11,612 bases of DNA from Cylindrotheca closterium (lineage: Eukaryota; Bacillariophyta; Bacillariophyceae; Bacillariales; Bacillariaceae): NCBI GenBank assembly GCA_933822405.4, contig CAKOGP040002004.1, forward strand, positions 1-11,612, written 5' to 3'. The position numbers were made by a program, and so were the translations under genes. Positions 1 to 6,555 of the stretch are shown here, in pieces (position 1 is the first letter of the stretch; each line of letters opens with the position of its first letter). The notes beneath the pieces are model-generated. The model made no database searches and was not told the origin of the DNA. It saw only the letters and a program-made list of their open reading frames with translations.

Positions 1-655
1 ACGTCTGCAGACCCGACTTCCAGGCAAGCATCATGTTTGGTTGACCAGCCGTATCATTTAGATTCAACAGGACAATTATTTCTTGTTTACTGGTAACCAA
101 AGTCGTCCATCCCTGTAAAGAAGCTGACATGGATACAAGGTTGGACTCTGGGTAAGGAGTCGAGATCGTTCCATGATCAAGCGTCTGTAAATCCAGCCAA
201 AAGAGTTGACCACGCTTTCCACCAGCATACACCATGTCTCCTACAATCGAGCAGCACAAGAAATTTGTATCATCTTCAAATGAAAGGACTTTCCATTCCG
301 CTTCACCTGCATTTTTCGTCAGTAGCCACAGGCCATCATCAGTTGCAACAATGATTCGGTCTCGAATCGGATCAGCTTCTACCTGACGCACACAGGTCCT
401 ATCTTTGTGAAGGATCTCCTCGACCGCACTGTTGTTCATGACATAACATGGCCTCAACAAGGAAGATCCGAACTGTTGTAAAGCTACTTCCTTGGCAGCT
501 TGCAATTGTCGAAAGAGTGAGGCATCTCCTCCACGATCAGGATGGAGTCTTAGGGCTTGCTTTCGGTAAGCTTTTTCAACCCCTTTTCGATGAACTTCGC
601 CATCATAGCCTTCAGATTTTATATTTAGTATTGCATGGGCTTCAAACAAGTTCAT
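1..655 (-). CDS. J-domain (DnaJ-type) protein with beta-propeller-like C-terminal region, 5' part only
   Basis: The minus-strand frame is open from position 790 down to the left edge, so the gene continues outside the window and has no stop here. From the ATG at 655 it reads 218 codons. Residues 3 to about 62 form a J domain: LFEAHAILNI opens it, a basic helix KAYRKQALRL follows, then HPD at residues 38-40 with RGGDA, then helix III around LFRQLQAAKEVA. HPD is the residue set that stimulates Hsp70 ATPase activity, so an Hsp70 co-chaperone role is likely. Residues about 80-218 have short beta-strand-like runs (RIIVATDDGLWLL, MVYAGGKRGQLFWLDL, IIVLLNL) resembling WD/propeller blades, possibly the client-binding part. 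No signal peptide or membrane segment is visible. An in-frame ATG at 742 would add 29 residues; 655 is preferred because the J domain begins directly after it. The J domain is firm; the propeller is an inference. Confidence 0.85.
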   Translation of the reverse strand, partial: MNLFEAHAILNIKSEGYDGEVHRKGVEKAYRKQALRLHPDRGGDASLFRQLQAAKEVALQQFGSSLLRPCYVMNNSAVEEILHKDRTCVRQVEADPIRDRIIVATDDGLWLLTKNAGEAEWKVLSFEDDTNFLCCSIVGDMVYAGGKRGQLFWLDLQTLDHGTISTPYPESNLVSMSASLQGWTTLVTSKQEIIVLLNLNDTAGQPNMMLAWKSGLQT

Positions 656-940
656 GCCCAGTTGGTTTTCTCTGTCCAAAGGAGGACGAGTACCTGGTAG
701 TGTGTTGATAATATACTCGTATAAATTATTGTGTGCGCGCATATAAATATGCAGGAGCGGCCTGAAATGGCAGGCTTGCTGGGAATGTCCTCAGCGATGT
801 CGTATAGATTGCGTATCAAGGATGACGGAAGCTGACTTGCCGGTGACAGACTCTGCGCAATGCAGAGCTTGGGCTTCGCTGAAAACGAGCCTGCCTAAAG
901 ATTCATTTCATTCGTGGACGTTCCGTTGAAATGGGTGAAC

Positions 941-1080
941 TTCGTCGGACACTTCGTCGGACCGACGAAACTTCGTCGGATCCGACGAAACTTCGTCGGA
1001 CCCGACGAAACTTCGTCGGACCCGACGAAACTTCGTCGGACCCGACGAAACTTCGTCGGACCCGACGAAACTTGGTCGCA
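941..1080. repeat. Tandem array 1: 20-bp palindromic unit (TTCGTCGGACCCGACGAAAC)
   Basis: Units begin at 953 (19 bp), 972, 992, 1012, 1032 and 1052, with degenerate partial units at 941 and 1072. Each full unit contains TTCGTCGG-AC-CCGACGAA, an 8-bp perfect inverted repeat around a 2-bp centre. The 972 unit has GGATCC at its centre where the others have GGACCC. Near-identity among the inner units suggests recent expansion or homogenisation. It lies about 300 bp upstream of the J-domain start. No reading frame through it looks like a gene. Confidence 0.9.
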
Positions 1081-1320
1081 TTAGAAACAGGGTAGATTAT
1101 TTTTAAACCTCTTGATCGGATTAATCCTAAATCTATTACTCAACTGAGTACAATTCGTGGTTGACGTTTGAATTTCTGAAAGCATGCAACATGTCTGTAG
1201 CAGGTGGTATTAAAATACCGTTTTTTGCCGTTGTTGCTTGTCATTCTTCTTGGACCAGCTTGCGTGCAACGGTATGCCAACCATAGAATTCATTTAGAAT
1301 TTTACACGAGCTCCGAAACC

Positions 1321-1480
1321 AGTTTCGTCCATTTTGTCCATTTCGTCCATTTCGACGAAGAATAGTCGGACTCCGACGAGAATAGTCGGACTCCGACGAG
1401 AATAGTCGGACTCCGACGAGAATAGTCGGACTCGACGAAGGGTCGACTATTTTCGTCCATTTGGACGAAGGTTCAACGGT
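1321..1480. repeat. Tandem array 2: 20-bp unit (AATAGTCGGACTCCGACGAG) with TTCGTCCAT flank
   Basis: Three complete 20-bp units start at 1361, 1381 and 1401, and a 19-bp variant starts at 1421. The core GTCGGA-C-TCCGAC is an inverted repeat and shares GTCGGAC and CCGACGA with array 1. The left flank (about 1323-1350) is a run of 9-10 bp TTCGTCCAT-like units. The right flank (1452-1469) holds TTCGTCCA-TT-TGGACGAA, another perfect hairpin. A 100-codon minus-strand frame (1241-1543) crosses it but its sequence is only translated repeat, so it is not called. Confidence 0.85.
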
Positions 1481-1650
1481 TCGGAAGCATTTAAAAAAGG
1501 CACGCACGCCGAGTAGTTTTGAAAAGAAAGACGCGCCAGTCAACCAAACTTGTGTAAAAAATTGAAGACTATGCTATTCCCATCATTTTGTCCGAACGAC
1601 ACCCCCGAAAAGCTGACTCGGCGCGTGTAGGTCCAGTTACAGGCCGCTCC

Positions 1651-1950
1651 AGTAGGAGTACGTACATATTTTATTTTGAAAAGACATCAGAAAGATTGAA
1701 TATGAAAATAAAATATTCAATACAGTATTTAGGTCCTTTTCGTGTAACAAAATTATAAATAGTTAAACTTCTCACAGTCCACCCAAGAATCGTGAGCAGA
1801 ATACTACGAAATATTGAAATGAGCAACAGCCACCAATAGTAGTAGATACAAACGATGGTACACTGATGGTACTATAGTATTCTAACAGAGCAGGCCAGCA
1901 TTTTCTTGAAATCTTGATATGTTCTTTCTAGTCTTTTTAAAAATGTGTAT
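1651..1950. other. Gene-free AT-rich stretch
   Basis: I see no supported coding frame, RNA gene or ordered repeat here. The sequence is AT-rich and has stop codons in all frames at short intervals. It may include the 3' flank of the weak small-peptide candidate that ends at 1951. Confidence 0.6.
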
Positions 1951-2183
1951 TCATAATCGTTCCATGCCCATGTTCTCTATTCTATACTGTACATCCCAGG
2001 AGACGGTACAGCATATTTTTACTTCTAATAATGTACTATGACAGCTACTCTTGTAGTTGCCGAGGAGGAGGATGCCCCAAGTTGAAATTAGCTTACCATC
2101 ATTGTCTCGTGCAAGACTTCGATGGTATCCTTGACATTGAGGATAACGAAGATGATTGTGAACAGAAGGGAGAGTTTGTGCAT
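1951..2183 (-). CDS. Candidate small secreted peptide, possibly with one short intron
   Basis: An ATG at 2183 opens a 29-codon frame beginning MHKLSLLFTIIFVILNV, which has the basic-then-hydrophobic shape of a signal peptide. The leader before it (CAACGAAACTACCAAG) is CA-rich, as is common before diatom starts. Unspliced, the frame stops after 31 residues at 2088-2090. A GTAAGC donor at 2096 and an AG at 2051-2050 would remove 47 nt in phase 0 and extend the frame to a TGA at 1951-1953. That gives 61 residues with three cysteines in the mature part. A 47-nt intron is very short, and two longer plus-strand ORFs overlap. I do not recognise the product; it may be chance. Confidence 0.22.
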
Positions 2184-2414
2184 CTTGGTAGTTTCGTTGG
2201 ACTGGTTATGGAAATTGTATTGTTGTTGTGTTGCTTTGAATTTTGTGAGATCTATCATACCGAAACGAACAATAAAAAATAAACACGACTACTTCAAGCT
2301 TCGCGCAAAAATTGTGCGAATTTGGGCAAGGAAAATCGCACAGTTCGCTTCTCGCACATGTGAAAAAATGAGAAGCGAGACAAATTTAGCTCATCAAGTT
2401 TGCAAGAGTACGAT

Positions 2415-2449
2415 TACCGAGTACCGAGTACCGAGCACCGAGTACCAGG
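2415..2449 (+). repeat. Short tandem repeat of TACCGAG (7 bp, about 4-5 copies)
   Basis: Three exact units start at 2415, 2422 and 2429. They are followed by CACCGAG at 2436 and a degenerate TACCAGG at 2443. Further TAC/GTAC-rich motifs follow, including the palindrome TATACCGGTATA near 2500. This is a simple-sequence tract between genes. Confidence 0.8.
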
Positions 2450-2597
2450 GGTACTGAGTGCCGGTATGGTTAAAACACTTGAAGTGGATATGATACCTGT
2501 ATACCGGTATATTGAAATTTGAAAAATAATGAAAAAAATTATGTACATTCCTCATGCAAAATTACAGCGTGCCCATATCATGATTCCTAGGCGTGTG

Positions 2598-2619
2598 AGC
2601 CCCAACCACTTCGGGGGCT
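2598..2619 (-). other. Hairpin just downstream of ORF copy 1
   Basis: AGCCCC (2598-2603) pairs with GGGGCT (2614-2619) around a 10-nt loop, 12 bases after the stop of the 183-codon ORF. The second copy of the block keeps the loop and the GGGGCT arm but has ATCCCC on the other side, which weakens the stem. It could mark an RNA 3' end or be part of the repeat family. Confidence 0.35.
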
Positions 2620-2631
2620 ATTCATGATTCC

Positions 2632-3183
2632 TCATTCGAGATCTTCTTCTTCCGAATCACTATCAAAATCTGGGATGAATGTTTTGGATTTTACCTGTCT
2701 TCGGTATTCCGTCATTCTTCGAAGTAGACTGCCCATGTCGTCGAGCAGTAGCTCCTTTCTCATAAGATCATGTGCCGCGCTGTTGCGAGCTACCAATGCC
2801 CTAGGGCGTCGTCTTGTTCTTGAACCATAAATCTCGAAAACTGCGTTTTTCATTGTTCCATTCGTTTCAGAGAATCGGCTGACGGACTTCCAACTGTGTT
2901 GGTGCAACTTCAAATTGCTGCTGGAAGCAGCAAAAGTACAAGTTGAGATCATGTGTGCCTCTCGGGTCAAATAGTCCAAGCTGCAGAAGGACTTTGATGT
3001 CTGCTTCTCTCTCGTGCTATCCATGCGATCGTGGTTCCTCTTCGAATGCATCCGATCCGGAAGAAGAAGAGCATGGCAAGTCGGCAACATCGATAGTTTC
3101 GTGGGTGTTGCGATATCAAAATTCGCAATGTTTGTGTGCATTGCATCCATAGGGCAGCCATTATTCGCTGTGATGAAATTCAT
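2632..3183 (-). CDS. Unrecognised 183-aa protein, duplicated copy 1
   Basis: This is an intact frame from an ATG at 3183 to a TGA at 2632-2634. I do not recognise the family. Visible parts are a polar N-terminal half with no signal peptide or membrane segment, a basic patch RTRRRPR at residues 122-128, a likely amphipathic helix at about 136-165 (MRKELLLDDMGSLLRRM), and an acidic tail (DFDSDSEEEDLE, 172-183). Its partner at 4429-4971 keeps the same start, stop and frame. Length differences between the copies are whole codons, and several substitutions are synonymous (CGC/CGT, AGC/AGT, CTG/CTA), which favours real coding. It lies downstream of the ATPase gene on the same strand and inside a block with transposon-like debris, so it may belong to a mobile or repeat family. 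A basic patch plus acidic tail would suit a nuclear protein, but that is a guess. Confidence 0.5.
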   Translation of the reverse strand: MNFITANNGCPMDAMHTNIANFDIATPTKLSMLPTCHALLLPDRMHSKRNHDRMDSTREKQTSKSFCSLDYLTREAHMISTCTFAASSSNLKLHQHSWKSVSRFSETNGTMKNAVFEIYGSRTRRRPRALVARNSAAHDLMRKELLLDDMGSLLRRMTEYRRQVKSKTFIPDFDSDSEEEDLE

Positions 3184-3800
3184 CGCTTTGTATTTGAGGT
3201 CAGTTTTGTGAGCTCAAAGAGAAAACGATGGACATCGTTTTCACTGCATCATTTTTTGTGATCACTCTTCTTTCTTTTTTTAAAATAAGGGTTCTGTTCT
3301 TTTCTTCGTATGTACGAGTTTACCTGTCAACACGCTTTTTTCCAATTATTGGTCCCAATGGTAGCATATAGACGGGACCCTCCCTTCCCACTTCGCGGGA
3401 CCAATGACATAAAACTTAAGCCCTCTTCAGTGTTCGCCAAGGGCTCAAACCGTACCACTTCGCTTCCCTGTGCAGAAATATATGGAAGCGAGATATACGA
3501 CTACCCGGTATAGACCAAAAGAGAACATGCACAATCTTCACATTCACAAGTGAAGAAATTTCAAAAGGGGCAACTACGGTTTGCATTCAACCTGGTCAAG
3601 CCGCTGATTCATGTTTCCAATTCATTCAATCATATTGAACGCCCATTCCCGAAACGTTTGGATGTAGGTTCGAGTTCTCCCCAACGCCCTTTCGGGCTGC
3701 ATTGCTTGTCCATCCATACATAACATATTACGTCAAAGACTCCTAGCTTTCAGGGAGGCATTGCGAGCCCCAGAAACGAGTGGAACCTCCGCCAATTGCG
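3184..3800. other. Gene-free part of block copy 1, with decayed transposase-like trace
   Basis: No intact gene is supported. The stretch has several small inverted repeats, for example TCGCTTCC against GGAAGCGA at about 3458-3490 and AGCCCT against AGGGCT at about 3419-3446. Near 3660-3710 the DNA parallels the transposase-like segment of copy 2. The frame there reads SGCIACPSIH, a decayed match to the GCVGSLDWRH of copy 2. Confidence 0.45.
3221..3242. other. Perfect 10-bp hairpin upstream of ORF copy 1
   Basis: GAAAACGATG (3221-3230) and CATCGTTTTC (3233-3242) form a perfect inverted repeat with a 2-base centre, 38 bases before the 183-codon ORF start. In the second copy the left arm remains (GAAAACGATG) but the right arm is altered (CTATCACTTTTTC), so the structure is not conserved. 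Confidence 0.6.
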
Positions 3801-3807
3801 TTGCTGG

Positions 3808-3890
3808 ACAGACTAGTCGCACTACTCGTTGCAACAGTTCACAAGTCCAGAAAGAGGGCCCAGACTCCATTTCCACGTGTGACCATCAGA
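3808..3890. repeat. About 80-bp dispersed segment, copy a
   Basis: The segment starts with GACAGACTAGTCGCACTACT and ends with TTCCACGTGTGACCATCAG. It recurs at 5635-5718 with about five mismatches, and in degraded form at about 5830-5885. Each copy keeps the CCAGAC...ACGTGTG core. Confidence 0.85.
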
Positions 3891-4428
3891 GCTGTTACTC
3901 GCATTGTTTGCAATTGAGTTTCCGTGTTGAGCCATAGCGCTGGTGGAAAGAACCCTCTCTATTGTTGCAGTAGTGGGCGAGGTTGTTTCCTTTTTGGAGA
4001 GCGAGATCATCATCGTTGTCACCATGATGTTCGTTGTGCGTCGTCCCCTTCTTTGCTCATCGTCCTGTTCTGGAAGGAAGGGTATCAAACCCAGTGATTG
4101 TGGACTCGGTGCTTTCCGCTTCGAATCATTGATATGTGCTAATTTGTGGTTGGGAAGAGGAGTATTATAATGACAGTAGCAGGGGGACAAGACAAGTTGT
4201 ATTCCCATCAAACTTGGAAACTCGTGTTCCCAGATTCTGCCATAGAAATTGTGGCTCAAGTCATCAAGTTCGCAAGAAGTGGCATGGTACGGAATATATA
4301 TTATAATGACTGTCAAGATGAAAAACCTAAATTATGAAAAATTGTATGCATACCTCATCCAAAACTGCATCCTATCATGATTGCCAGGTGTGTGATCCCC
4401 AACCACTTCGGGGGCTATGAATGATTCC

Positions 4429-4971
4429 TCATTCGAGATCTTCTTCATCCGAATCACTATCAAAATCTGGGATGAATGTTTTGGATTTTACCTGTATTTG
4501 ATATTCCTTCATTCTTCGAAGTAGACTGCCCATGTCGTCTAGTAGTAGCTCCTTTCTCATAATATCATGTGCCGCACTGTTGGTGCGAGCTGGGCGTCGT
4601 CTTGTTCTTGAACCATAAATCTCGAAAACTGCGTTTTTCATTGTTCCATTCGTTTCAGAGAATCGGCTGACGGACTTCCAACTGTGTTGGTGCAACTTCA
4701 AATTGCTGCTGGAAGCAGCAAAAGTACAAGTTGAGATCATGTGTGCCTCTCGGGTCAAATAGTCCAAGCTGCAGAAGGACTTTGAAGACTGCTTCTCTCT
4801 CGCACTATCCATACGATGATCGTGTTTCCTCTTCAAATGCATCCGATGCGGGGGGAGAGCATGGCAAGTCGGCAACATCGATAGTTTCGTGGGTGTTGCG
4901 ATATCAAAATTCGCAATGTTTGTGTGCATTGCATCCATAGGGCAGCCATTATTCGCTGTGATGAAATTCAT
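4429..4971 (-). CDS. Unrecognised 180-aa protein, duplicated copy 2
   Basis: This is the paralogue of the 183-aa ORF at 2632-3183. The first 39 residues and the stretch SFCSLDYLTREAHM through RTRRRP are identical in protein sequence. Differences cluster in two places: around residues 40-62, where it has LPPHRMHLKRKHDHRMDS, and around the basic patch, where ALVAR is replaced by a shorter RT segment. Every length change is a multiple of three, so the frame is preserved to an acidic tail DSDSDEEDLE. No signal peptide or membrane segment is seen. The function is unknown. The opposite strand carries shorter frames across the same DNA, but they do not preserve start and stop as well as this one. 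Confidence 0.5.
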   Translation of the reverse strand: MNFITANNGCPMDAMHTNIANFDIATPTKLSMLPTCHALPPHRMHLKRKHDHRMDSAREKQSSKSFCSLDYLTREAHMISTCTFAASSSNLKLHQHSWKSVSRFSETNGTMKNAVFEIYGSRTRRRPARTNSAAHDIMRKELLLDDMGSLLRRMKEYQIQVKSKTFIPDFDSDSDEEDLE

Positions 4972-5368
4972 CGTTTTGTATTCGAGGTCAGTTTTGTGAG
5001 CTCAGAACGAGAAAACGATGACTATCACTTTTTCCTTTGAAAGGGCTCTGTTCTTTTCTTCGTAATCTCCTTCGAGGGAGGAGGTGTTGTTTCATTGATT
5101 AAATGGAAAAAAAGGAATTTAGGTCGCACTAGTAGTGAAAATGACCGAAGAATTATATATTCGAATATGCCCTCTTCAGTGTTCATTACCGCTCAATGTC
5201 TCACTTTCACGCGGAACATGTCATCCGTATGAAAGGGGTTTTATGACCGAGTTGACAGAGCCAACTAACACCGACAAGTAACACCGGCAAGTGCTCTTTC
5301 GGTTTGCAGTCAACATATGCTCTACCCATCATTTCATTTTTCTGTTGCCACAGGCTCGTTCCGATTGA

Positions 5369-5530
5369 ATGAATGAACCATTCTGCACCCGAATCATACC
5401 GAAAATAGCCGACGCTGCTCGACGTCACTTTGTTGACGCTTGGATGTACATTCCGGGCTGCGTTGGTTCGTTAGACTGGAGACACCCTTGCATTACATGT
5501 TCCGTCTCGCGAGACCTGAGAAGGAAGGGA
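5369..5530 (+). pseudogene. Possible relic of a PIF/Harbinger (DDE_Tnp_4, plant-type) transposase
   Basis: The plus frame reads ...RRHFVDAWMYIPGCVGSLDWRH... The pattern PGC-x-GS-x-D-xx-H is typical of the first catalytic Asp region in Harbinger-like DDE transposases (GCVGSIDCMH-like). Nothing after it matches the family convincingly, and the frame ends at 5602, far too short for a transposase of several hundred residues. The parallel DNA in block copy 1 (about 3690-3710) reads GCIACPSIH, which is more decayed. This is a motif-level resemblance only. Confidence 0.35.
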
Positions 5531-5634
5531 AGAATCGCTGTTCTATCCAATTACTTTCCAAGAATCTGGTCACTCGGCCAAAAGGCGATCCTTTACGGAT
5601 GATGATATCTGTCTGTCCCAAATCTACCTCAACA

Positions 5635-5718
5635 GAAAGACTAGTCGCACAACTCGTTGCAACAGTTGACAAGTCCACAAAGAGGGCCCAGACTCCATTT
5701 CCACGTGTGACCATCAGC
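5635..5718. repeat. About 80-bp dispersed segment, copy b
   Basis: It matches 3808-3888 over its whole length, including ACTAGTCGCAC, CTCGTTGCAACAGTT and TTCCACGTGTGACCATCAG. It sits roughly 200 bp before the degraded third copy in the same block. Confidence 0.85.
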
Positions 5719-5820
5719 GGTGAGTCGATAAAATCAGGCGTGAACCCTCGCCTAGTACGTTGCTGGAGTCCTCCCTTCTTTTTGCGCTGCTTCAATTCAA
5801 TCTTCGACACGATAAGAGCG

Positions 5821-6070
5821 ATTGCCGCAGCACGAACGACACAAAGAGGACCCAGACGCATCCATTCCTACGTGTGGCCAACACAGCTGCTGCTCGGCTC
5901 TTTTCTAATCGAGGGTCCATATTCAACCATAGCGATGGTGGAAACAATTGAAGCAGTAGCCGTGGTGGTGATATTTATTTCTGGGGAGCGAGATCATCAT
6001 TGTTGTCGCTGTCGTCGTCGCCCCTTCTTTCTCGTCCTCTCGTTCTGAAAGGTAACAAGAGGTTGGGACC
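5821..6070. repeat. Degraded third copy of the dispersed segment with downstream part
   Basis: ACAAAGAGGACCCAGAC and CTACGTGTGGCCA correspond to the end of segments a and b. The following DNA (ATAGCGATGGTGGAAACAATT, GAGCGAGATCATCATTGTTG, CGTCGCCCCTTCTTTCTCG) matches 3930-4080 of block copy 1 with small indels. Minus frames in the two copies share MMISL but are otherwise out of phase, so this part looks non-coding or decayed. Confidence 0.7.
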
Positions 6071-6108
6071 CGCTACTGTAATGAAACAGAGGGTTCTACT
6101 CGGCTGTA

Positions 6109-6477
6109 TCATTCGAAGCTCTCAACGCGGTTAGTTTTCGAATTATTGATATGTGCTGCTGACATGGCCGGGCATGAGCATTTGTGGTTGCGAACAAGGA
6201 GAAGGCAGCAAGAAGTCCCAAGACAGACTTTTATGATGAGTAGCTTCGATAGTATGCTATCGATTCCGTAGGAATTGGTTGATACATTACTCACTAACGG
6301 TTTTGGTGGCAAGTCTTGCAATGTTTCATCACAAGATTCGGATTTTAGGGACCAAGTTCTGGAGTTTCCAATGAACGAAAATATAATTGTATTATAGTTA
6401 TGTTTATCTAAACCTTCATCATTGGAACCGAAGGCATGAACATTTTTCGTGAAGGCCATTTTCCAACATACATTCAA
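6109..6477 (-). CDS. Weak ORF, 122 codons, downstream of the ATPase gene
   Basis: This is an ATG-initiated minus-strand frame starting 79 bases beyond the ATPase stop. I recognise no family. A hydrophobic run (SKLLIIKVCLGTSCCLLLV, about residues 77-95) could be a membrane segment. The last 25 residues overlap the tail of block copy 2; the matching frame in copy 1 shares NHK and AHIN-x-SK but belongs to a different ORF. This overlap and the lack of any family signal make a chance ORF or a decayed repeat product more likely than a gene. Confidence 0.15.
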   Translation of the reverse strand: MNVCWKMAFTKNVHAFGSNDEGLDKHNYNTIIFSFIGNSRTWSLKSESCDETLQDLPPKPLVSNVSTNSYGIDSILSKLLIIKVCLGTSCCLLLVRNHKCSCPAMSAAHINNSKTNRVESFE

Positions 6478-6555
6478 AAATATAAATCTTTGGCACTATT
6501 GGATCTATGTGGCTATACAATATGAACCGGAGAAGATATAGAAGGCGGATTACGT

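Larger units (their letters stand above)
754..1650. repeat. Region bounded by an 11-bp inverted repeat, enclosing two palindromic arrays
   Basis: GGAGCGGCCTG at 754-764 recurs as its exact reverse complement at 1640-1650. Similarity continues weakly inward (AAATGG against TAACTGG). The enclosed 0.9 kb contains no convincing gene and both 20-bp arrays. This could be a degraded foldback- or MITE-like element that inserted just upstream of the J-domain gene. No target-site duplication is visible at the edges, so a chance inverted repeat remains possible. Confidence 0.3.
2520..4200. repeat. Tandem duplication block, copy 1
   Basis: This block and the one at about 4330-6230 align in order over several segments. 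These are the 3' flank with CCCCAACCACTTCGGGGG, the whole 183-codon ORF, its upstream flank, the segment GGGTTCTGTTCTTTTCTTC (from 3289), CCCTCTTCAGTGTTC (from 3421), a transposase-like relic near 3690, an 80-bp segment at 3808-3888, and a tail containing TTGATATGTGCT. Identity is near complete in the ORF and patchy outside it. The outer limits are approximate. Confidence 0.85.
4330..6230. repeat. Tandem duplication block, copy 2
   Basis: This is the second copy of the block at 2520-4200, in the same orientation, with its ORF start 1,788 bp to the right of the first. It is longer at the right because the 80-bp segment appears twice inside it (5635 and about 5830). The tail near 6140-6200 matches copy 1 near 4115-4165 (TTGATATGTGCT and ATTTGTGGTTG) but has a 20-bp insertion between those motifs. 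Confidence 0.85.

Noticed and set aside
448..708. 86-codon plus-strand ORF
   Set aside because: It lies opposite the J domain (HPDRGGDA) on the minus strand, which is far better supported.
941..1080. CRISPR-like array
   Set aside because: The repeats are contiguous 20-bp units with no unique spacers, in a eukaryotic context.
1241..1543. 100-codon minus-strand ORF across array 2
   Set aside because: Its middle is just translated repeat (RNGRNGQNGRN and SSESDYSRRSP-like units) and there is no family signal.
2122..2457. 111-codon plus-strand ORF ending in the TACCGAG repeat
   Set aside because: The C-terminus is translated simple repeat, and the sequence has no domain or leader.
3656..3680. 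tRNA T-loop-like GGTTCGAG near 3662-3674
   Set aside because: The flanking arms do not pair and no acceptor, D or anticodon arms can be laid out around it.
3822..4316. 164-codon minus-strand ORF in block copy 1
   Set aside because: The corresponding DNA in copy 2 carries frameshifts and stops in this frame, so it is not conserved as the 180-aa ORF is.
5440..6048. 202-codon plus-strand ORF
   Set aside because: It crosses a duplicated segment in different frames, is not conserved in copy 1, and has no recognisable domain.
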